From an uncultured Methylophilaceae bacterium (GTDB lineage Bacteria > Pseudomonadota > Gammaproteobacteria > Burkholderiales > Methylophilaceae), in NCBI GenBank assembly GCA_903870995.1, contig CAIQFD010000056.1, positions 25,640 to 89,639 on the forward strand: a stretch of 64,000 nucleotides of DNA, given 5' to 3'. The notes under the pieces were generated by a model. The model ran no database searches and was not told the DNA's origin. It was given only the letters and a program-made list of their open reading frames with translations. The translations under genes and the position numbers were made by a program. Positions 8,809-19,682 of the stretch are shown here, piece after piece (the first letter of the stretch is position 1; each line of letters opens with the position of its first letter).

Positions 8809-9609
8809 GTGACAGTGCTCGTTACAGAACCTAAAAGTCATCTTGAACCACGTTTACATGGGGAAGCGATTACGTCGCTCCCCCATGACTTATATATTCC
8901 TCCTGATGCATTAGAGGTTTATCTAGACGCCTTTGAAGGGCCTCTCGATTTATTGCTCTATCTGATTCGCAAACACAATCTCGATATTTTAGACATTCCC
9001 ATGGCGGAGTTGACCCGCCAATACATGGGCTATGTTGAGAAAATGCAGGCGATTAAATTGGAATTGGCGGCTGATTATTTGTTGATGTCAGCGATGCTGA
9101 TTGAGATTAAATCTCGCATGTTATTGCCCAAGCCCACAGAAGTGGAGTCAGAAGATGACCCGCGTGCAGAGTTGGTGCGTCGTTTAATGGAGTATGAGGC
9201 TATTAAATTAGCAGCACAAAAGCTCGATGAGTTGCCGCAAGTGGGGGTGGATTTGATGGTGGCGAACGCTTATTTTGAGCAAATTGTTCAGGTGCAAGCA
9301 CCACAGGTTGCAATGGAAGACTTGGTGGCTGCTTGGCAAAATGTATTGAAGCGCGCTAGCCATTTTGCCCATCACAAAGTTGGTAAGGCTGAGCTTTCTG
9401 TGCGTGAACACATGAGTCAGATTTTGCGCAAATTAAAAGAACACAATATGCTGGAATTTTCCGCTTTGTTTGATGTGGAAAACGAAGGCATTCCTAAGTT
9501 GGTGGTGTGCTTTTTAGCCATATTAGAATTGGCGCGTGAAGGCTTGGTCAAAATTACCCAGCAAGCGGCGTTTACCCCTATTTATCTGCAAATTAATCAA
9601 AGTAATTAA
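8809..9609 (+). CDS. scpA: Segregation and condensation protein A (kleisin)
   Basis: Kleisin subunit that bridges SMC heads together with ScpB in chromosome condensation. The N-terminal SMC-neck-binding helix begins at YLDAFEGPLDLLLYLIRKHNLDILDIP, a very well conserved ScpA stretch, and a winged-helix C-terminus is present. Translation starts at GTG 3 bp after trpS. Its stop overlaps the scpB start by one base. No smc gene is in the window. Confidence 0.94.
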   Translation: MTVLVTEPKSHLEPRLHGEAITSLPHDLYIPPDALEVYLDAFEGPLDLLLYLIRKHNLDILDIPMAELTRQYMGYVEKMQAIKLELAADYLLMSAMLIEIKSRMLLPKPTEVESEDDPRAELVRRLMEYEAIKLAAQKLDELPQVGVDLMVANAYFEQIVQVQAPQVAMEDLVAAWQNVLKRASHFAHHKVGKAELSVREHMSQILRKLKEHNMLEFSALFDVENEGIPKLVVCFLAILELAREGLVKITQQAAFTPIYLQINQSN

Positions 9610-10238
9610 TGATGGAATCCAACAACGTATCTCAGATGAAAGTGGTGCTAGAGGCGGCCTTACTGACTAGCCCCAATCCATTATCTTTAGATGAGATGTT
9701 GCGTTTATTCCCTGAGCGAGTGGAGCGTGCGACCTTGCGTATGTTGCTCGATGAGCTGAAGCAGGATTGGCAAGCGCGTAATCTGAATAGTATGGAATTA
9801 GTGCAGGTGGCGAGTGGTTGGCGTTTTCAAGCTTTGCCTGAGCTGGCACCATTCTTGTCTCGTCTCAATCCAGATCGTCCGCACCGCTACTCGCGTGCTG
9901 CAATGGAGACTTTGGCGATCATTGCTTACCGTCAACCCGTGACACGCGGGGATATAGAAGAATTGCGCGGCGTTGCTGTGAATCCTAATACGATTCGTCA
10001 ATTGCAAGAGCGTGATTGGATTGATGTGGTGGGTCAGCGTGACGTGCCTGGTCGACCTTCATTGTACGCAACGACTAAAACCTTTTTAGATGACCTAAAT
10101 CTGAAATCTTTGGCTGATTTGCCTGAAATGGAAACCTTTCTTGAGCAGCCATTTTCTGAAGATGAAGTGATCCTTGAGTCTGCGCCAGAAACGCCACCCC
10201 AGGTAGACTTTATTGACAATAGCGATGCGTCATCCTAA
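9609..10238 (+). CDS. scpB: Segregation and condensation protein B
   Basis: Winged-helix dimer that binds ScpA in the bacterial SMC complex, 209 aa. The core YSRAAMETLAIIAYRQPVTRGDIEELRGV is the hallmark of ScpB. An acidic tail follows the double winged-helix region. Two tandem ATG codons (9609 and 9612) are available. The one-base overlap with scpA indicates coupled expression. Confidence 0.94.
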   Translation: MMESNNVSQMKVVLEAALLTSPNPLSLDEMLRLFPERVERATLRMLLDELKQDWQARNLNSMELVQVASGWRFQALPELAPFLSRLNPDRPHRYSRAAMETLAIIAYRQPVTRGDIEELRGVAVNPNTIRQLQERDWIDVVGQRDVPGRPSLYATTKTFLDDLNLKSLADLPEMETFLEQPFSEDEVILESAPETPPQVDFIDNSDASS

Positions 10239-10302
10239 TTAAAATATTTAGCTAGGCAATCTGCGGTAAAATTAGCACTATTCAATTATCGAAATATCTA
10301 AC

Positions 10303-11538
10303 ATGGCTCGTCCTTTTAAGCAGCAGCGTGACCCGCAGCGCACAATCAAACGCCCAACGACTAACTTCACGCCGATTGCACAAGATCCTGATGCGCCAGC
10401 ATTGCCAACGCAGCGTTTACACAAGCTACTAGCTTTAGCTGGTTTAGGCTCTCGCCGCGATATGGAAGCTTTGATTGCGAGTGGTCGCGTGACGATTAAT
10501 GGTCAAGTAGCGACACAAGGTGCTGGCGTCACTGAGAATGACATTGTGCGTGTAGATAGTCGACCAGTACGTTTGCCATTCGAGCCTGAATTGCCGAAGG
10601 TGCTGATTTACCATAAGCCAGAAGGTGAGATTGTCAGTCAGGACGACCCTGAAGGTCGTGCTAGCGTATTTGATAAGCTTCCTAAAGTGCGTGGAGCCAA
10701 ATGGATTGCGATTGGCCGCTTGGATATTAATACTTCGGGCTTACTTATTTTCACCACCTCTGGTGAACTCGCTAATCACTTTATGCATCCTCGTTATGGT
10801 GTGGAACGCGAATATGCGGTGCGTATTTTTGGTGAATTAACAGATGAGCAATTGGCGCAGTTACGTGTTGGTATTGAGCTTGATGACGGCCCTGCAAATT
10901 TTGATATTATTAACCCGCAAGGCGGTGAAGGCTCTAACCATTGGTATCAAGTGGTGTTGACGGAAGGTCGCAATCGCGAAGTTCGTCGTTTGTTTGAGGC
11001 ATTTTTAGCACCTGTCAGTCGCTTAATGCGTGTGCGTTTTGGCCCAGTGAATTTACCACCACGTTTAAAGCGCGGCATGATGTTGGAGTTATCGCCAAAA
11101 GAAGTCGTAGGTTTGCTTGAGTGGGCTGGGTTACAAGCACCTAGCGGCCCTATGCGTCAGCTGACAGCGCGTGAAAAAGATAAGTTGGGTACTGCGTTTA
11201 CGCCTAAGCCTAAACGTGAGGCACGTGAACGAATTGCAGCGGGTGAGCGCAACAAGAGCGAGCGTCAAAGCCATTACGAGCGAAATGCGCCACCAAGCTT
11301 GGCCGAGACTTTAACAGGTACGCAGCGTAAGAGCCGCGGTACTAATTCTGTAGATAGAAAGTCCTCAGAGCGTGCCGCTACAGATAAAGAAAAGTTGGAT
11401 AGAGCTGACTTCGCTAGAGATAAGCGCAATACGCGTGGCAAGTCTTCAGCACCGAAGAAGCCCACAAATCGTCGTATTCGACAAGGCACAGATGTCGTGA
11501 AGGCTGGAGAGAAACCACCTAAGCGTCAAAAATCTTAG
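10303..11538 (+). CDS. rluB: 23S rRNA pseudouridine synthase B with basic C-terminal tail
   Basis: RsuA-family pseudouridine synthase, predicted to modify U2605 of 23S rRNA. An S4 RNA-binding domain (LHKLLALAGLGSRRDMEALIASGRV) precedes the catalytic domain with the active-site aspartate in GRLDINTSGLLIFT. After about residue 285 the protein runs into a roughly 125-residue Lys/Arg/Ser-rich low-complexity tail, as is common in betaproteobacterial RluB and probably involved in RNA binding. It follows scpAB, the conserved arrangement. Confidence 0.93.
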   Translation: MARPFKQQRDPQRTIKRPTTNFTPIAQDPDAPALPTQRLHKLLALAGLGSRRDMEALIASGRVTINGQVATQGAGVTENDIVRVDSRPVRLPFEPELPKVLIYHKPEGEIVSQDDPEGRASVFDKLPKVRGAKWIAIGRLDINTSGLLIFTTSGELANHFMHPRYGVEREYAVRIFGELTDEQLAQLRVGIELDDGPANFDIINPQGGEGSNHWYQVVLTEGRNREVRRLFEAFLAPVSRLMRVRFGPVNLPPRLKRGMMLELSPKEVVGLLEWAGLQAPSGPMRQLTAREKDKLGTAFTPKPKREARERIAAGERNKSERQSHYERNAPPSLAETLTGTQRKSRGTNSVDRKSSERAATDKEKLDRADFARDKRNTRGKSSAPKKPTNRRIRQGTDVVKAGEKPPKRQKS

Positions 11539-11550
11539 GTAGTTAAAATC

Positions 11551-12450
11551 TTAAGCGGGCAATTGTTCTTTGGTGAGTAAGAAAACGAACTGATTGCCCG
11601 ATTCCACTTCTAGCCATGTGAAAGGCACATCAGGATAAGCCTCTAGCAGAGCATCACGATTGTGGCCGATTTCAACAATCAACAAGCCACCATCGTTCAG
11701 GTATTTTCCAGCTGCATTCAATAAAGTATGGGTATGGTCTAAACCATCAGTGCCACTACGAAGCGCGATTTGTGGCTCATTACGATATTCTTTTGGTAAT
11801 AGCGCCATCGATGGCGCATCCACGTATGGTGGGTTGCTGATAATCAAATCATAAGTTTTTCCAGCAAGAGATGTAAACATATCTGACTGAATAGCAGTGA
11901 TTTGCTCTTCTAACCCATAGTTTTTGATATTGATGTTTGCGACGGCAATGGCGTCAGGTGAAATATCAACCACATCGACACTTGCATTAGGGAAGGCGTG
12001 AGCCAGTAATACACCTAGACAGCCACTGCCTGTGCAAATATCAGCGGCACTTTCCACCATTTCTTGATACTCAATCCAAGGATGTAAGCCATTTTCAAGC
12101 AATTCCGCAATAAATGAGCGGGGCACGATCACACGTTCATCGACGTAAAACTTAAAGCCCCTTAGCCATGCCTCACGAAGCAAATAAGCGGCTGGTGTGC
12201 GATCTGTGACACGGCGCTCAATTAGATGGGCTAAATGCTTTGCCTCGTCTTTGGTAACGCGTGCATCTAAGAAGTTATCTAGCGTGTCTAAAGGTAAGTG
12301 AAGGGCGCTCATGACTAGCCAAACGCTTTCGTCATAAGCGTTGTCGGTACCATGACCAAAAAACACCTCCGCTTCTTCTAATCGGCTCATGCTGTAGCGT
12401 ACCCAATCGCGAATGGTGAGTAATGCTTCTGTGATGTGATTAGGCGTCAT
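11551..12450 (-). CDS. prmB: 50S ribosomal protein L3 glutamine methyltransferase
   Basis: SAM-dependent N5-glutamine methyltransferase of the HemK/PrmB family, modifying ribosomal protein uL3. The catalytic NPPYVD motif, the SAM site around DICTGSGCLGVLLA and the PrmB-type stretch LRSGTDGLDHTHTLL are visible. The 299-aa length is right. Its start overlaps the end of the small ORF at 12440-12541, suggesting coupling, and it ends 12 bp from convergent rluB. Confidence 0.93.
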   Translation of the reverse strand: MTPNHITEALLTIRDWVRYSMSRLEEAEVFFGHGTDNAYDESVWLVMSALHLPLDTLDNFLDARVTKDEAKHLAHLIERRVTDRTPAAYLLREAWLRGFKFYVDERVIVPRSFIAELLENGLHPWIEYQEMVESAADICTGSGCLGVLLAHAFPNASVDVVDISPDAIAVANINIKNYGLEEQITAIQSDMFTSLAGKTYDLIISNPPYVDAPSMALLPKEYRNEPQIALRSGTDGLDHTHTLLNAAGKYLNDGGLLIVEIGHNRDALLEAYPDVPFTWLEVESGNQFVFLLTKEQLPA

Positions 12451-12541
12451 GTTGGTCTTTCGATTTTTTGTTTGGTTTTGTTGCTGTTGATAGAAGCCAT
12501 ATCAGGCCACCAGCAACGATGAATACGATAATCAGCTCCAT
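12440..12541 (-). CDS. Putative 33-aa single-span membrane peptide between dapE and prmB
   Basis: This ORF is too short for the supplied track. It reads MELIIVFIVAGGLIWLLSTA followed by a Lys-rich tail (TKPNKKSKDQHDA), that is one hydrophobic helix of about 17 residues and a positively charged C-terminus. It starts 6 bp after the dapE stop and its last 11 bases overlap the prmB start region, filling what would otherwise be a 97-bp gap in a tight operon. The ribosome-binding site is weak (AATAAAG). No family is recognised. The layout supports a real small protein, but coincidence cannot be excluded. Confidence 0.45.
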   Translation of the reverse strand: MELIIVFIVAGGLIWLLSTATKPNKKSKDQHDA

Positions 12542-12547
12542 GCTTTA

Positions 12548-14036
<1,489 letters not shown>

Positions 14037-14074
14037 GCTGGTTATTTTAACAGTAAAAGCAGCGCTATAAAGCA

Positions 14075-14098
14075 AAACAGCCCACTAAGGGGCTGTTT
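14075..14098 (-). terminator. Probable terminator downstream of dapD
   Basis: A 9-bp stem AAACAGCCC/GGGCTGTTT with a 6-base loop lies 20 bp past the dapD stop, followed on the minus strand by a short T-rich stretch. It would separate dapD from the ArsC-like gene and dapE. Confidence 0.7.
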
Positions 14099-14118
14099 GT
14101 TTGAGTGTTACGTTGGCA

Positions 14119-14946
14119 TTAAATGCCGCGCAGCAACTCGTTAATCCCTACTTTTCCTAAAGTCTTTTCATCTACTTTCTTCACGATTACGGCACAGTAA
14201 AGGCTGTAGCTACCATCTTTTGATGGCAAGTTGCCTGAAACAACGACTGAGCCTTTTGGAACACGGCCATAAGTTACAGAGCCTGTTTCGCGGTCGTAAA
14301 TTTTGGTTGATTGGCCGATGTAAACACCCATTGAAATAACGCAGTTATCTTCAACCACTACGCCTTCTACCACTTCAGAGCGTGCACCAACAAAGCAGTT
14401 GTCACCAATAATGGTTGGACCTGCTTGCACAGGCTCTAATACGCCACCAATACCTACGCCACCAGATAGGTGCACGTTTTTACCGATTTGCGCACATGAA
14501 CCAACCGTTGCCCATGTATCAACCATCGTGCCTTCGCCAACGTAAGCGCCAATGTTCACGTATGAAGGCATTAATACCGCGTTTTTTCCAATGAATGAAC
14601 CGCGACGCACAATCGCATTTGGCACCACACGGAAGCCGCCTGCCTTGAAGTCTTCTTCAGTGTAATCAGCAAACTTTGGTGGTACTTTGTCGAAATATTG
14701 CGTACAGCCACCATCCATCAATACATTGTCTTGCAAGCGGAATGAAAGTAATACCGCTTTTTTGAGCCATTGATGTGTTTCCCATTCTTGGCTGTCACCT
14801 TTACGTGAAGCAACACGTAATTTACCTGCATCTAAATCAGCTAATACGCTAGCAACCGCTTCTTTAAGCTCTGCAGATGCATTGCTTGGGTTGATGTCGG
14901 CGCGACGCTCAAAAGCGTCTTCAATGATGGTTTGCAATTGGCTCAT
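14119..14946 (-). CDS. dapD: Tetrahydrodipicolinate N-succinyltransferase
   Basis: Left-handed beta-helix acyltransferase making N-succinyl-2-amino-6-oxopimelate from succinyl-CoA, the step two ahead of DapE in lysine/meso-DAP synthesis. Hexapeptide repeats run across the middle ([49 protein letters not shown]). The length of 275 aa is typical. Together with dapE it shows use of the succinylase branch. Confidence 0.96.
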   Translation of the reverse strand: MSQLQTIIEDAFERRADINPSNASAELKEAVASVLADLDAGKLRVASRKGDSQEWETHQWLKKAVLLSFRLQDNVLMDGGCTQYFDKVPPKFADYTEEDFKAGGFRVVPNAIVRRGSFIGKNAVLMPSYVNIGAYVGEGTMVDTWATVGSCAQIGKNVHLSGGVGIGGVLEPVQAGPTIIGDNCFVGARSEVVEGVVVEDNCVISMGVYIGQSTKIYDRETGSVTYGRVPKGSVVVSGNLPSKDGSYSLYCAVIVKKVDEKTLGKVGINELLRGI

Positions 14947-15033
14947 GAATAATTCCGATAGTCTAAAAATTAGTGAAAATAAATTAAGTGCGGCATTTTA
15001 CCTGATTCTGTCAGTTTGAAGCAGGTAATGCGC

Positions 15034-15873
15034 TTATTTGCCTAATTTTGCTTGTTCGTAAAGCGGCATCACTGTTGGAATAAGCTTGGATAGGTCATCA
15101 ATACGTGTTTTGTCAGATGGGTGGTCACTCAAAAATTCAGCAGGTTTTTTGCCGCCTGATTGTGCCATTTTTGTCCAAAGGCTAATGGCTGCGTTCGGGT
15201 TGTATCCAGCACGCGCGGCTAATTCCAATCCCATACGGTCAGCTTCTGTTTCTTGCGTGCGCGAGTTTGGAAGTGCAAAGAATAGTTGTGTGCCCATGGT
15301 TGCACCGCCCAAAGCTAAACCTGTCGCGGCATTTTTCTTTGAGCCAATTACTGCAGCGAGCAAGGCTAAGCCGCCTTGTTGCGCATAAGCGAGTGACATA
15401 CGTTCACGACCATGTTCACGAAGCGCATGGCTAATTTCGTGGCCAATCACCGCCGCTAACTCGTCATCTGTGGCTTGTAGTTTATCAATAAGGCCCGTGA
15501 ATACCATGATTTTTCCACCAGGCATGCAGTAGGCGTTTATTTGCTCATTCTTTTCAACGTTCACTTCCCATTTCCAATTGGATGCGTCTGCGCGGTAGAC
15601 AGGTGTTTGCTTGATAAGGCGGTCAGAAATGGCGCGAACACGAGCAAGTGCGACTGTATCCGTATTGAGCGTTTTCTTGTCGTTAGCCGTTTTGAGTGTT
15701 TGAGAGTAACTCGCCAAAGACATGCTCTCTACTTGCTTGCTTGAAAGCATCATAAATTGACTACGCTCTATGCCAACAGCGCCTTTGTTGGTGGTGGTTG
15801 CGCAGCCCACTAATTGGGTTGCGAAAAGACCAGTCAGCAACATGGAAGCAAAACGAAAGTTAAATTTTTTCAT
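15034..15873 (-). CDS. M48 family metalloprotease, predicted lipoprotein
   Basis: Periplasm-facing zinc protease related to LoiP/YcaL and BepA-type quality-control proteases. The N-terminus carries a lipobox (TQLVGCATT), so it is probably lipid-anchored. The zinc motif is HEISH, with the third-ligand region in the downstream ETEADRMG motif, and a Gly/Ala-rich membrane-like segment lies between. The 279-aa length excludes BepA-type TPR domains. By family, likely substrates are misfolded outer-membrane proteins. Confidence 0.9.
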   Translation of the reverse strand: MKKFNFRFASMLLTGLFATQLVGCATTTNKGAVGIERSQFMMLSSKQVESMSLASYSQTLKTANDKKTLNTDTVALARVRAISDRLIKQTPVYRADASNWKWEVNVEKNEQINAYCMPGGKIMVFTGLIDKLQATDDELAAVIGHEISHALREHGRERMSLAYAQQGGLALLAAVIGSKKNAATGLALGGATMGTQLFFALPNSRTQETEADRMGLELAARAGYNPNAAISLWTKMAQSGGKKPAEFLSDHPSDKTRIDDLSKLIPTVMPLYEQAKLGK

Positions 15874-15908
15874 GATAGTTAAGCGCTATAGCTAAATATT
15901 AGTAATGT

Positions 15909-17798
15909 TTAGAAGCTGACTTGAGAACCAAGTTCCACAACGCGGTTAGGTGGTAGCTTAAATTGGTTGGTGATGGTTTCGGCAGACCTAAATAGGCCAA
16001 TAAAGATTTTTTTACGCCAAATCGCCATGTCTGGGCTTTCGCAGGCGATTAAAATTTCTTTGCCGACAAAGAATGAAGTATCCATCGCATCTAATTCCAA
16101 ACCTTGTGCAGCGCATAGTTCCAAATCGCGTGGTAAGTCAGGTTCATCTTTAAAGCCGTAATTGACGGTTACTCTGTAGAACTCATGAGGAAGTTTTTCT
16201 ACCAACACCAAATCTTCTTTTGGCGTGTGTGGGAAGTCAGAAAATTTCACTGTCAGTATGACCACTTTTTCATGCAGTACCTTGTTGTGCTTAAGGTTGT
16301 GCAACATGGCATGGGGAACACCATCAGGGTTTGGGGTCATGAATAATGCAGTGCCAGGCACTCGTGCAGGTGGGTGTTGCCCAATGGCTTCAATAAAGGG
16401 ACCAAGTTCCATTGCGTCGTCTTTAAGGTTAGCGTAAAGCAATGAACGTCCAGTTTTCCATGTCACCATGAGCGTGAAAATAAAGATCCCGATGACGAGC
16501 GGTACCCAACCACCATCAGGTATTTTAAGTACGTTGGCAGTAAAGAAAGAAACATCCACGGTTAAGAAAGTAAGAATTAATGCCCCAGTTCTTAACTTGC
16601 CCCAGCCCCACATGTGGTGAAATACAATCCCTGCAAGTAATGAAGTAATCACCATGTCGCCAGTCACTGCGATGCCGTAAGCCGCCGCGAGGTTGCCAGA
16701 AGACTTAAAGCCTAATACTAAGACCATAATCGCTAACATTAAGCCCCAGTTGACGCGTGGCATATAGACTTGGCCCTCATGGCTTTCTGAGGTGTGTTCG
16801 ACGTGCATGCGCGGCAAATAGCCCAACTGTAAGGCTTGGCGTGACACTGAAAAAGCACCTGTAATGACGGCTTGCGAAGCAATGACTGCAGCTAATGTTG
16901 CCAATAGAATCAATGGAAACAGGCTCCATTCTGGCGCAAGTAAATAGAATGGATTTTCTACTGTTGCGTGGTTGGAAAGGATCAGTGCACCTTGGCCAAA
17001 GTAATTGAGAATAAGTGATGGTAATACAAAGCCAAACCAAGCAAGCCTAATTGGGAAAGGCCCGAAGTGGCCCATATCAGCATATAAGGCTTCAGCACCG
17101 GTTACAGCAAGCACTACAGCGCCTAATGCAACAAATGCGACCCAAGGTGCTGAATGTAGAAATTGAAAAGCGTAGTAAGGATTGAGGGCATTTATAATAC
17201 TTGGGTATTGGATAATGCTATTGATGCCTAATACCGCTAGCGTGCCAAACCAAAGCAACATAATTGGGCCGAAGAAAGCGCCTACTAGTGCGGTTCCTTT
17301 GCTTTGTGCCCAAAATAGGGCAACAATCACAATCATCGTGATTGGGATAATCAACGTATGTAGCCCTGGCGCCGCAACTTCCAAGCCCTCAACAGCTGAA
17401 AGTACTGAAATCGCCGGGGTAATCATTCCGTCAGCATAGAACATACAGGCACCCAAAATACCCAAGAGCATAATGGTGTGTTGCATTTTCTTATCGCCGC
17501 TAGCGTGCCGCGTGGCCAGTGCCAACAAGGCCATAATGCCGCCTTCGCCTCGGTTGTCAGCGCGCATAATGAATGCGACATATTTGACTGAAACGACCAT
17601 AATCAGCGCCCAAACAATGAGCGATAAAATCCCAAACATATTGGCTTCATTGAGCGGAACTGGGTGTGTACCGACAGAGAAAACTTCTTTAATCGTATAA
17701 AGAGGGCTGGTACCAATGTCGCCAAACACCACGCCGAGCGCGGCTAATGTTAATGCGGAGAGTTTTGTTTTATTGCCAGTACCAGTTGATGATGACAT
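15909..17798 (-). CDS. kup: Low-affinity potassium transport system protein Kup
   Basis: KUP/HAK/KT-family K+:H+ symporter of the inner membrane, 629 aa with about 12 predicted helices and a cytosolic C-terminal domain. The N-terminal LGVVFGDIGTSPLYTIKEVF signature, the GMITPAISVLSAVEG segment and the C-terminal DTSFFVGKEILI motif are classic. It is a stand-alone leftward gene 35 bp before the M48 gene. Confidence 0.96.
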   Translation of the reverse strand: MSSSTGTGNKTKLSALTLAALGVVFGDIGTSPLYTIKEVFSVGTHPVPLNEANMFGILSLIVWALIMVVSVKYVAFIMRADNRGEGGIMALLALATRHASGDKKMQHTIMLLGILGACMFYADGMITPAISVLSAVEGLEVAAPGLHTLIIPITMIVIVALFWAQSKGTALVGAFFGPIMLLWFGTLAVLGINSIIQYPSIINALNPYYAFQFLHSAPWVAFVALGAVVLAVTGAEALYADMGHFGPFPIRLAWFGFVLPSLILNYFGQGALILSNHATVENPFYLLAPEWSLFPLILLATLAAVIASQAVITGAFSVSRQALQLGYLPRMHVEHTSESHEGQVYMPRVNWGLMLAIMVLVLGFKSSGNLAAAYGIAVTGDMVITSLLAGIVFHHMWGWGKLRTGALILTFLTVDVSFFTANVLKIPDGGWVPLVIGIFIFTLMVTWKTGRSLLYANLKDDAMELGPFIEAIGQHPPARVPGTALFMTPNPDGVPHAMLHNLKHNKVLHEKVVILTVKFSDFPHTPKEDLVLVEKLPHEFYRVTVNYGFKDEPDLPRDLELCAAQGLELDAMDTSFFVGKEILIACESPDMAIWRKKIFIGLFRSAETITNQFKLPPNRVVELGSQVSF

Positions 17799-17891
17799 TA
17801 AAAATTAGCTTGAGGACATAAAACGGTATTATCAATCAACTTCGGCGCTAAACCAATAGCAGAATGATAATAGCCGGTGACTTCGTTATTA

Positions 17892-19103
17892 TTATGACGT
17901 TTTTGACACAGTCGCTTCAGCTTCACCCTCGCCAAAAGTCAGATGAATGGCATCACCTGCTTTAATTTGATCGCTGTTGTTAATAATTTGCCCGTCTTTG
18001 GTTTGGGCTAAAGCATAGCCTCTAGTGAGTACGGCTTGTGGATTCAGGTGATGTAGATTTTGTGCCAGCTGATTTAGATTGCTTTGTTTATTTTGTAGTT
18101 GTTGCTTGATAGCTAATAACAATCTACGTGATACTTGAGCTAGTTGGCTTTTTTGTTGCGCGATTTGTTGTGCAGGCGAAACTAGACGGCGCGCAAGATA
18201 ATCCAACATTTGTGCACGCTGATTAAATGTATCTTGGCAGTTTTTATTGAGATGTAAGCCTAGCTGTTTTAGCCTGTTCAGTAAGGCTTCGCGAGATGGC
18301 GATACTAATTCGGCTGCGGCTGTTGGCGTTGCTGCACGTGCATCTGCCACAAAATCACAAATGGTGAAGTCAGTTTCATGTCCCACGCCGCTAATGGTAG
18401 GAATGCGGCAATTAGCAATAGCGCGCGCGACAACTTCTTCATTGAACTGCCATAAATCTTCCATGCTGCCACCGCCGCGGCAAATAATCAGTACATCGCA
18501 CTCATTTCGCTCGTGTGCGTTATTGATTGCCTTGGCAATTTGCACAGCGGCACCTTTGCCTTGGACTGGTGTTGGGTAAATTACAACCGGTATGCTAGGC
18601 ATACGGCGTCTTAACGTGGTGAGTACGTCATGCAATGCTGCAGCATCTGCTGATGTCACAATCCCGATTTGCTTGGGGTGCGCAGGAATTGCCTGTTTAA
18701 AAGCAGGGTCGAAAAGACCTTCTTGCTGAAGTTTTGCTTTGAGTTTTTCAAAGGCTTCAAATAATGCGCCGGCACCCGCACGTTGAAGAAATTCAATCGT
18801 GAGCTGAAAGCTACCGCGTGCTTCATAGAGTGTTACTAGCGCTCTCGCTTCAACTTTGTCGCCTTCTTTTGGGACCCAATCTAAATAGCTATTGCGACCA
18901 CGAAACATCACGCAACTTACTTGTGCGCCAGCATCCTTGAGTGAAAAGTACCAATGCCCAGAAGCTGCGCGCGTTAAGTTAGAGATTTCGCCTGAAACCC
19001 AAAATAGAGGAAAGCTCTGCTCCAGCACCTCTTTTGCTAAGCGATTAAGTTCGCTCACGCTCATGATGTGTGGGGTATTTGCGCCGTCTCTGCTGTCTAA
19101 CAT
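17892..19103 (-). CDS. xseA: Exodeoxyribonuclease VII large subunit
   Basis: Catalytic subunit of ExoVII, degrading single-stranded DNA in repair. An N-terminal OB-fold ([20 protein letters not shown]) precedes the nuclease region with [32 protein letters not shown] and [21 protein letters not shown], then a long coiled-coil at about 285-345. At 403 aa it is slightly short, as in many betaproteobacteria. It is divergent from dsbB. No xseB lies in the window. Confidence 0.95.
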   Translation of the reverse strand: MLDSRDGANTPHIMSVSELNRLAKEVLEQSFPLFWVSGEISNLTRAASGHWYFSLKDAGAQVSCVMFRGRNSYLDWVPKEGDKVEARALVTLYEARGSFQLTIEFLQRAGAGALFEAFEKLKAKLQQEGLFDPAFKQAIPAHPKQIGIVTSADAAALHDVLTTLRRRMPSIPVVIYPTPVQGKGAAVQIAKAINNAHERNECDVLIICRGGGSMEDLWQFNEEVVARAIANCRIPTISGVGHETDFTICDFVADARAATPTAAAELVSPSREALLNRLKQLGLHLNKNCQDTFNQRAQMLDYLARRLVSPAQQIAQQKSQLAQVSRRLLLAIKQQLQNKQSNLNQLAQNLHHLNPQAVLTRGYALAQTKDGQIINNSDQIKAGDAIHLTFGEGEAEATVSKTS

Positions 19104-19170
19104 ATGGGTTTATCCGTTACAATCTATGCTAATTCTTATCGTTCATTATAACGTGGAGATTCAGTCTCAA

Positions 19171-19671
19171 ATGTTGAATAAATTTTTAGCGAGTCGTTTA
19201 GCCTATTTTGTTGGTTTTTTGGCGAGCTTCGGCTTGGTTGCATTGGCGTTATGGATACAGACGACTTATCAATTAGAGCCTTGCCCCTTATGTATTTCTC
19301 AGCGCATCGTGTTTATGAGCTTGGGTGTTTTGTTTTTAATCGCCGCGATACATCACTCACAAAAGCCAGCTTGGATAAAGCTTTATGCTTTGCTGCAAAC
19401 GCTCACCGCTATTGGTGGTGCAGGCGTAGCGATTCGTCATTGGTGGTTGCAAGTCCATAAAGATGAGATGTTGGTGGACTGCGGTGTGGGGTTTGATTAT
19501 ATGTTCGATAATTTTCCACTTAAAAAAGCGCTTACCTTGGTATTTCGAGGCACGGGAGATTGCGCTACGATTGATTGGACTTTTTTAGGATTAAGTATTC
19601 CTCAGCTTGCATTGATTGGCTTTGTGAGCTTTGCCGCTTATGCCTTGTTGTTGGCTAAAACACGCATTTAA
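19171..19671 (+). CDS. dsbB: Disulfide bond formation protein B
   Basis: Inner-membrane quinone reductase that reoxidises periplasmic DsbA. Four transmembrane helices are visible. The first redox pair is Cys38/Cys41 (EPCPLCISQR) and the second Cys104/Cys131 on the second periplasmic loop, exactly the DsbB pattern. The ORF track extends 93 codons upstream into the xseA antisense. The ATG at 19171, preceded by GTGGAG, gives 166 aa, the family length. Confidence 0.95.
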   Translation: MLNKFLASRLAYFVGFLASFGLVALALWIQTTYQLEPCPLCISQRIVFMSLGVLFLIAAIHHSQKPAWIKLYALLQTLTAIGGAGVAIRHWWLQVHKDEMLVDCGVGFDYMFDNFPLKKALTLVFRGTGDCATIDWTFLGLSIPQLALIGFVSFAAYALLLAKTRI

Positions 19672-19682
19672 AAGAAACGACT

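Noticed and set aside
18892-19170. 93-codon N-terminal extension of dsbB
   Set aside because: Runs antisense to the start of xseA and lacks similarity to DsbB; the ATG at 19171 gives the normal size.
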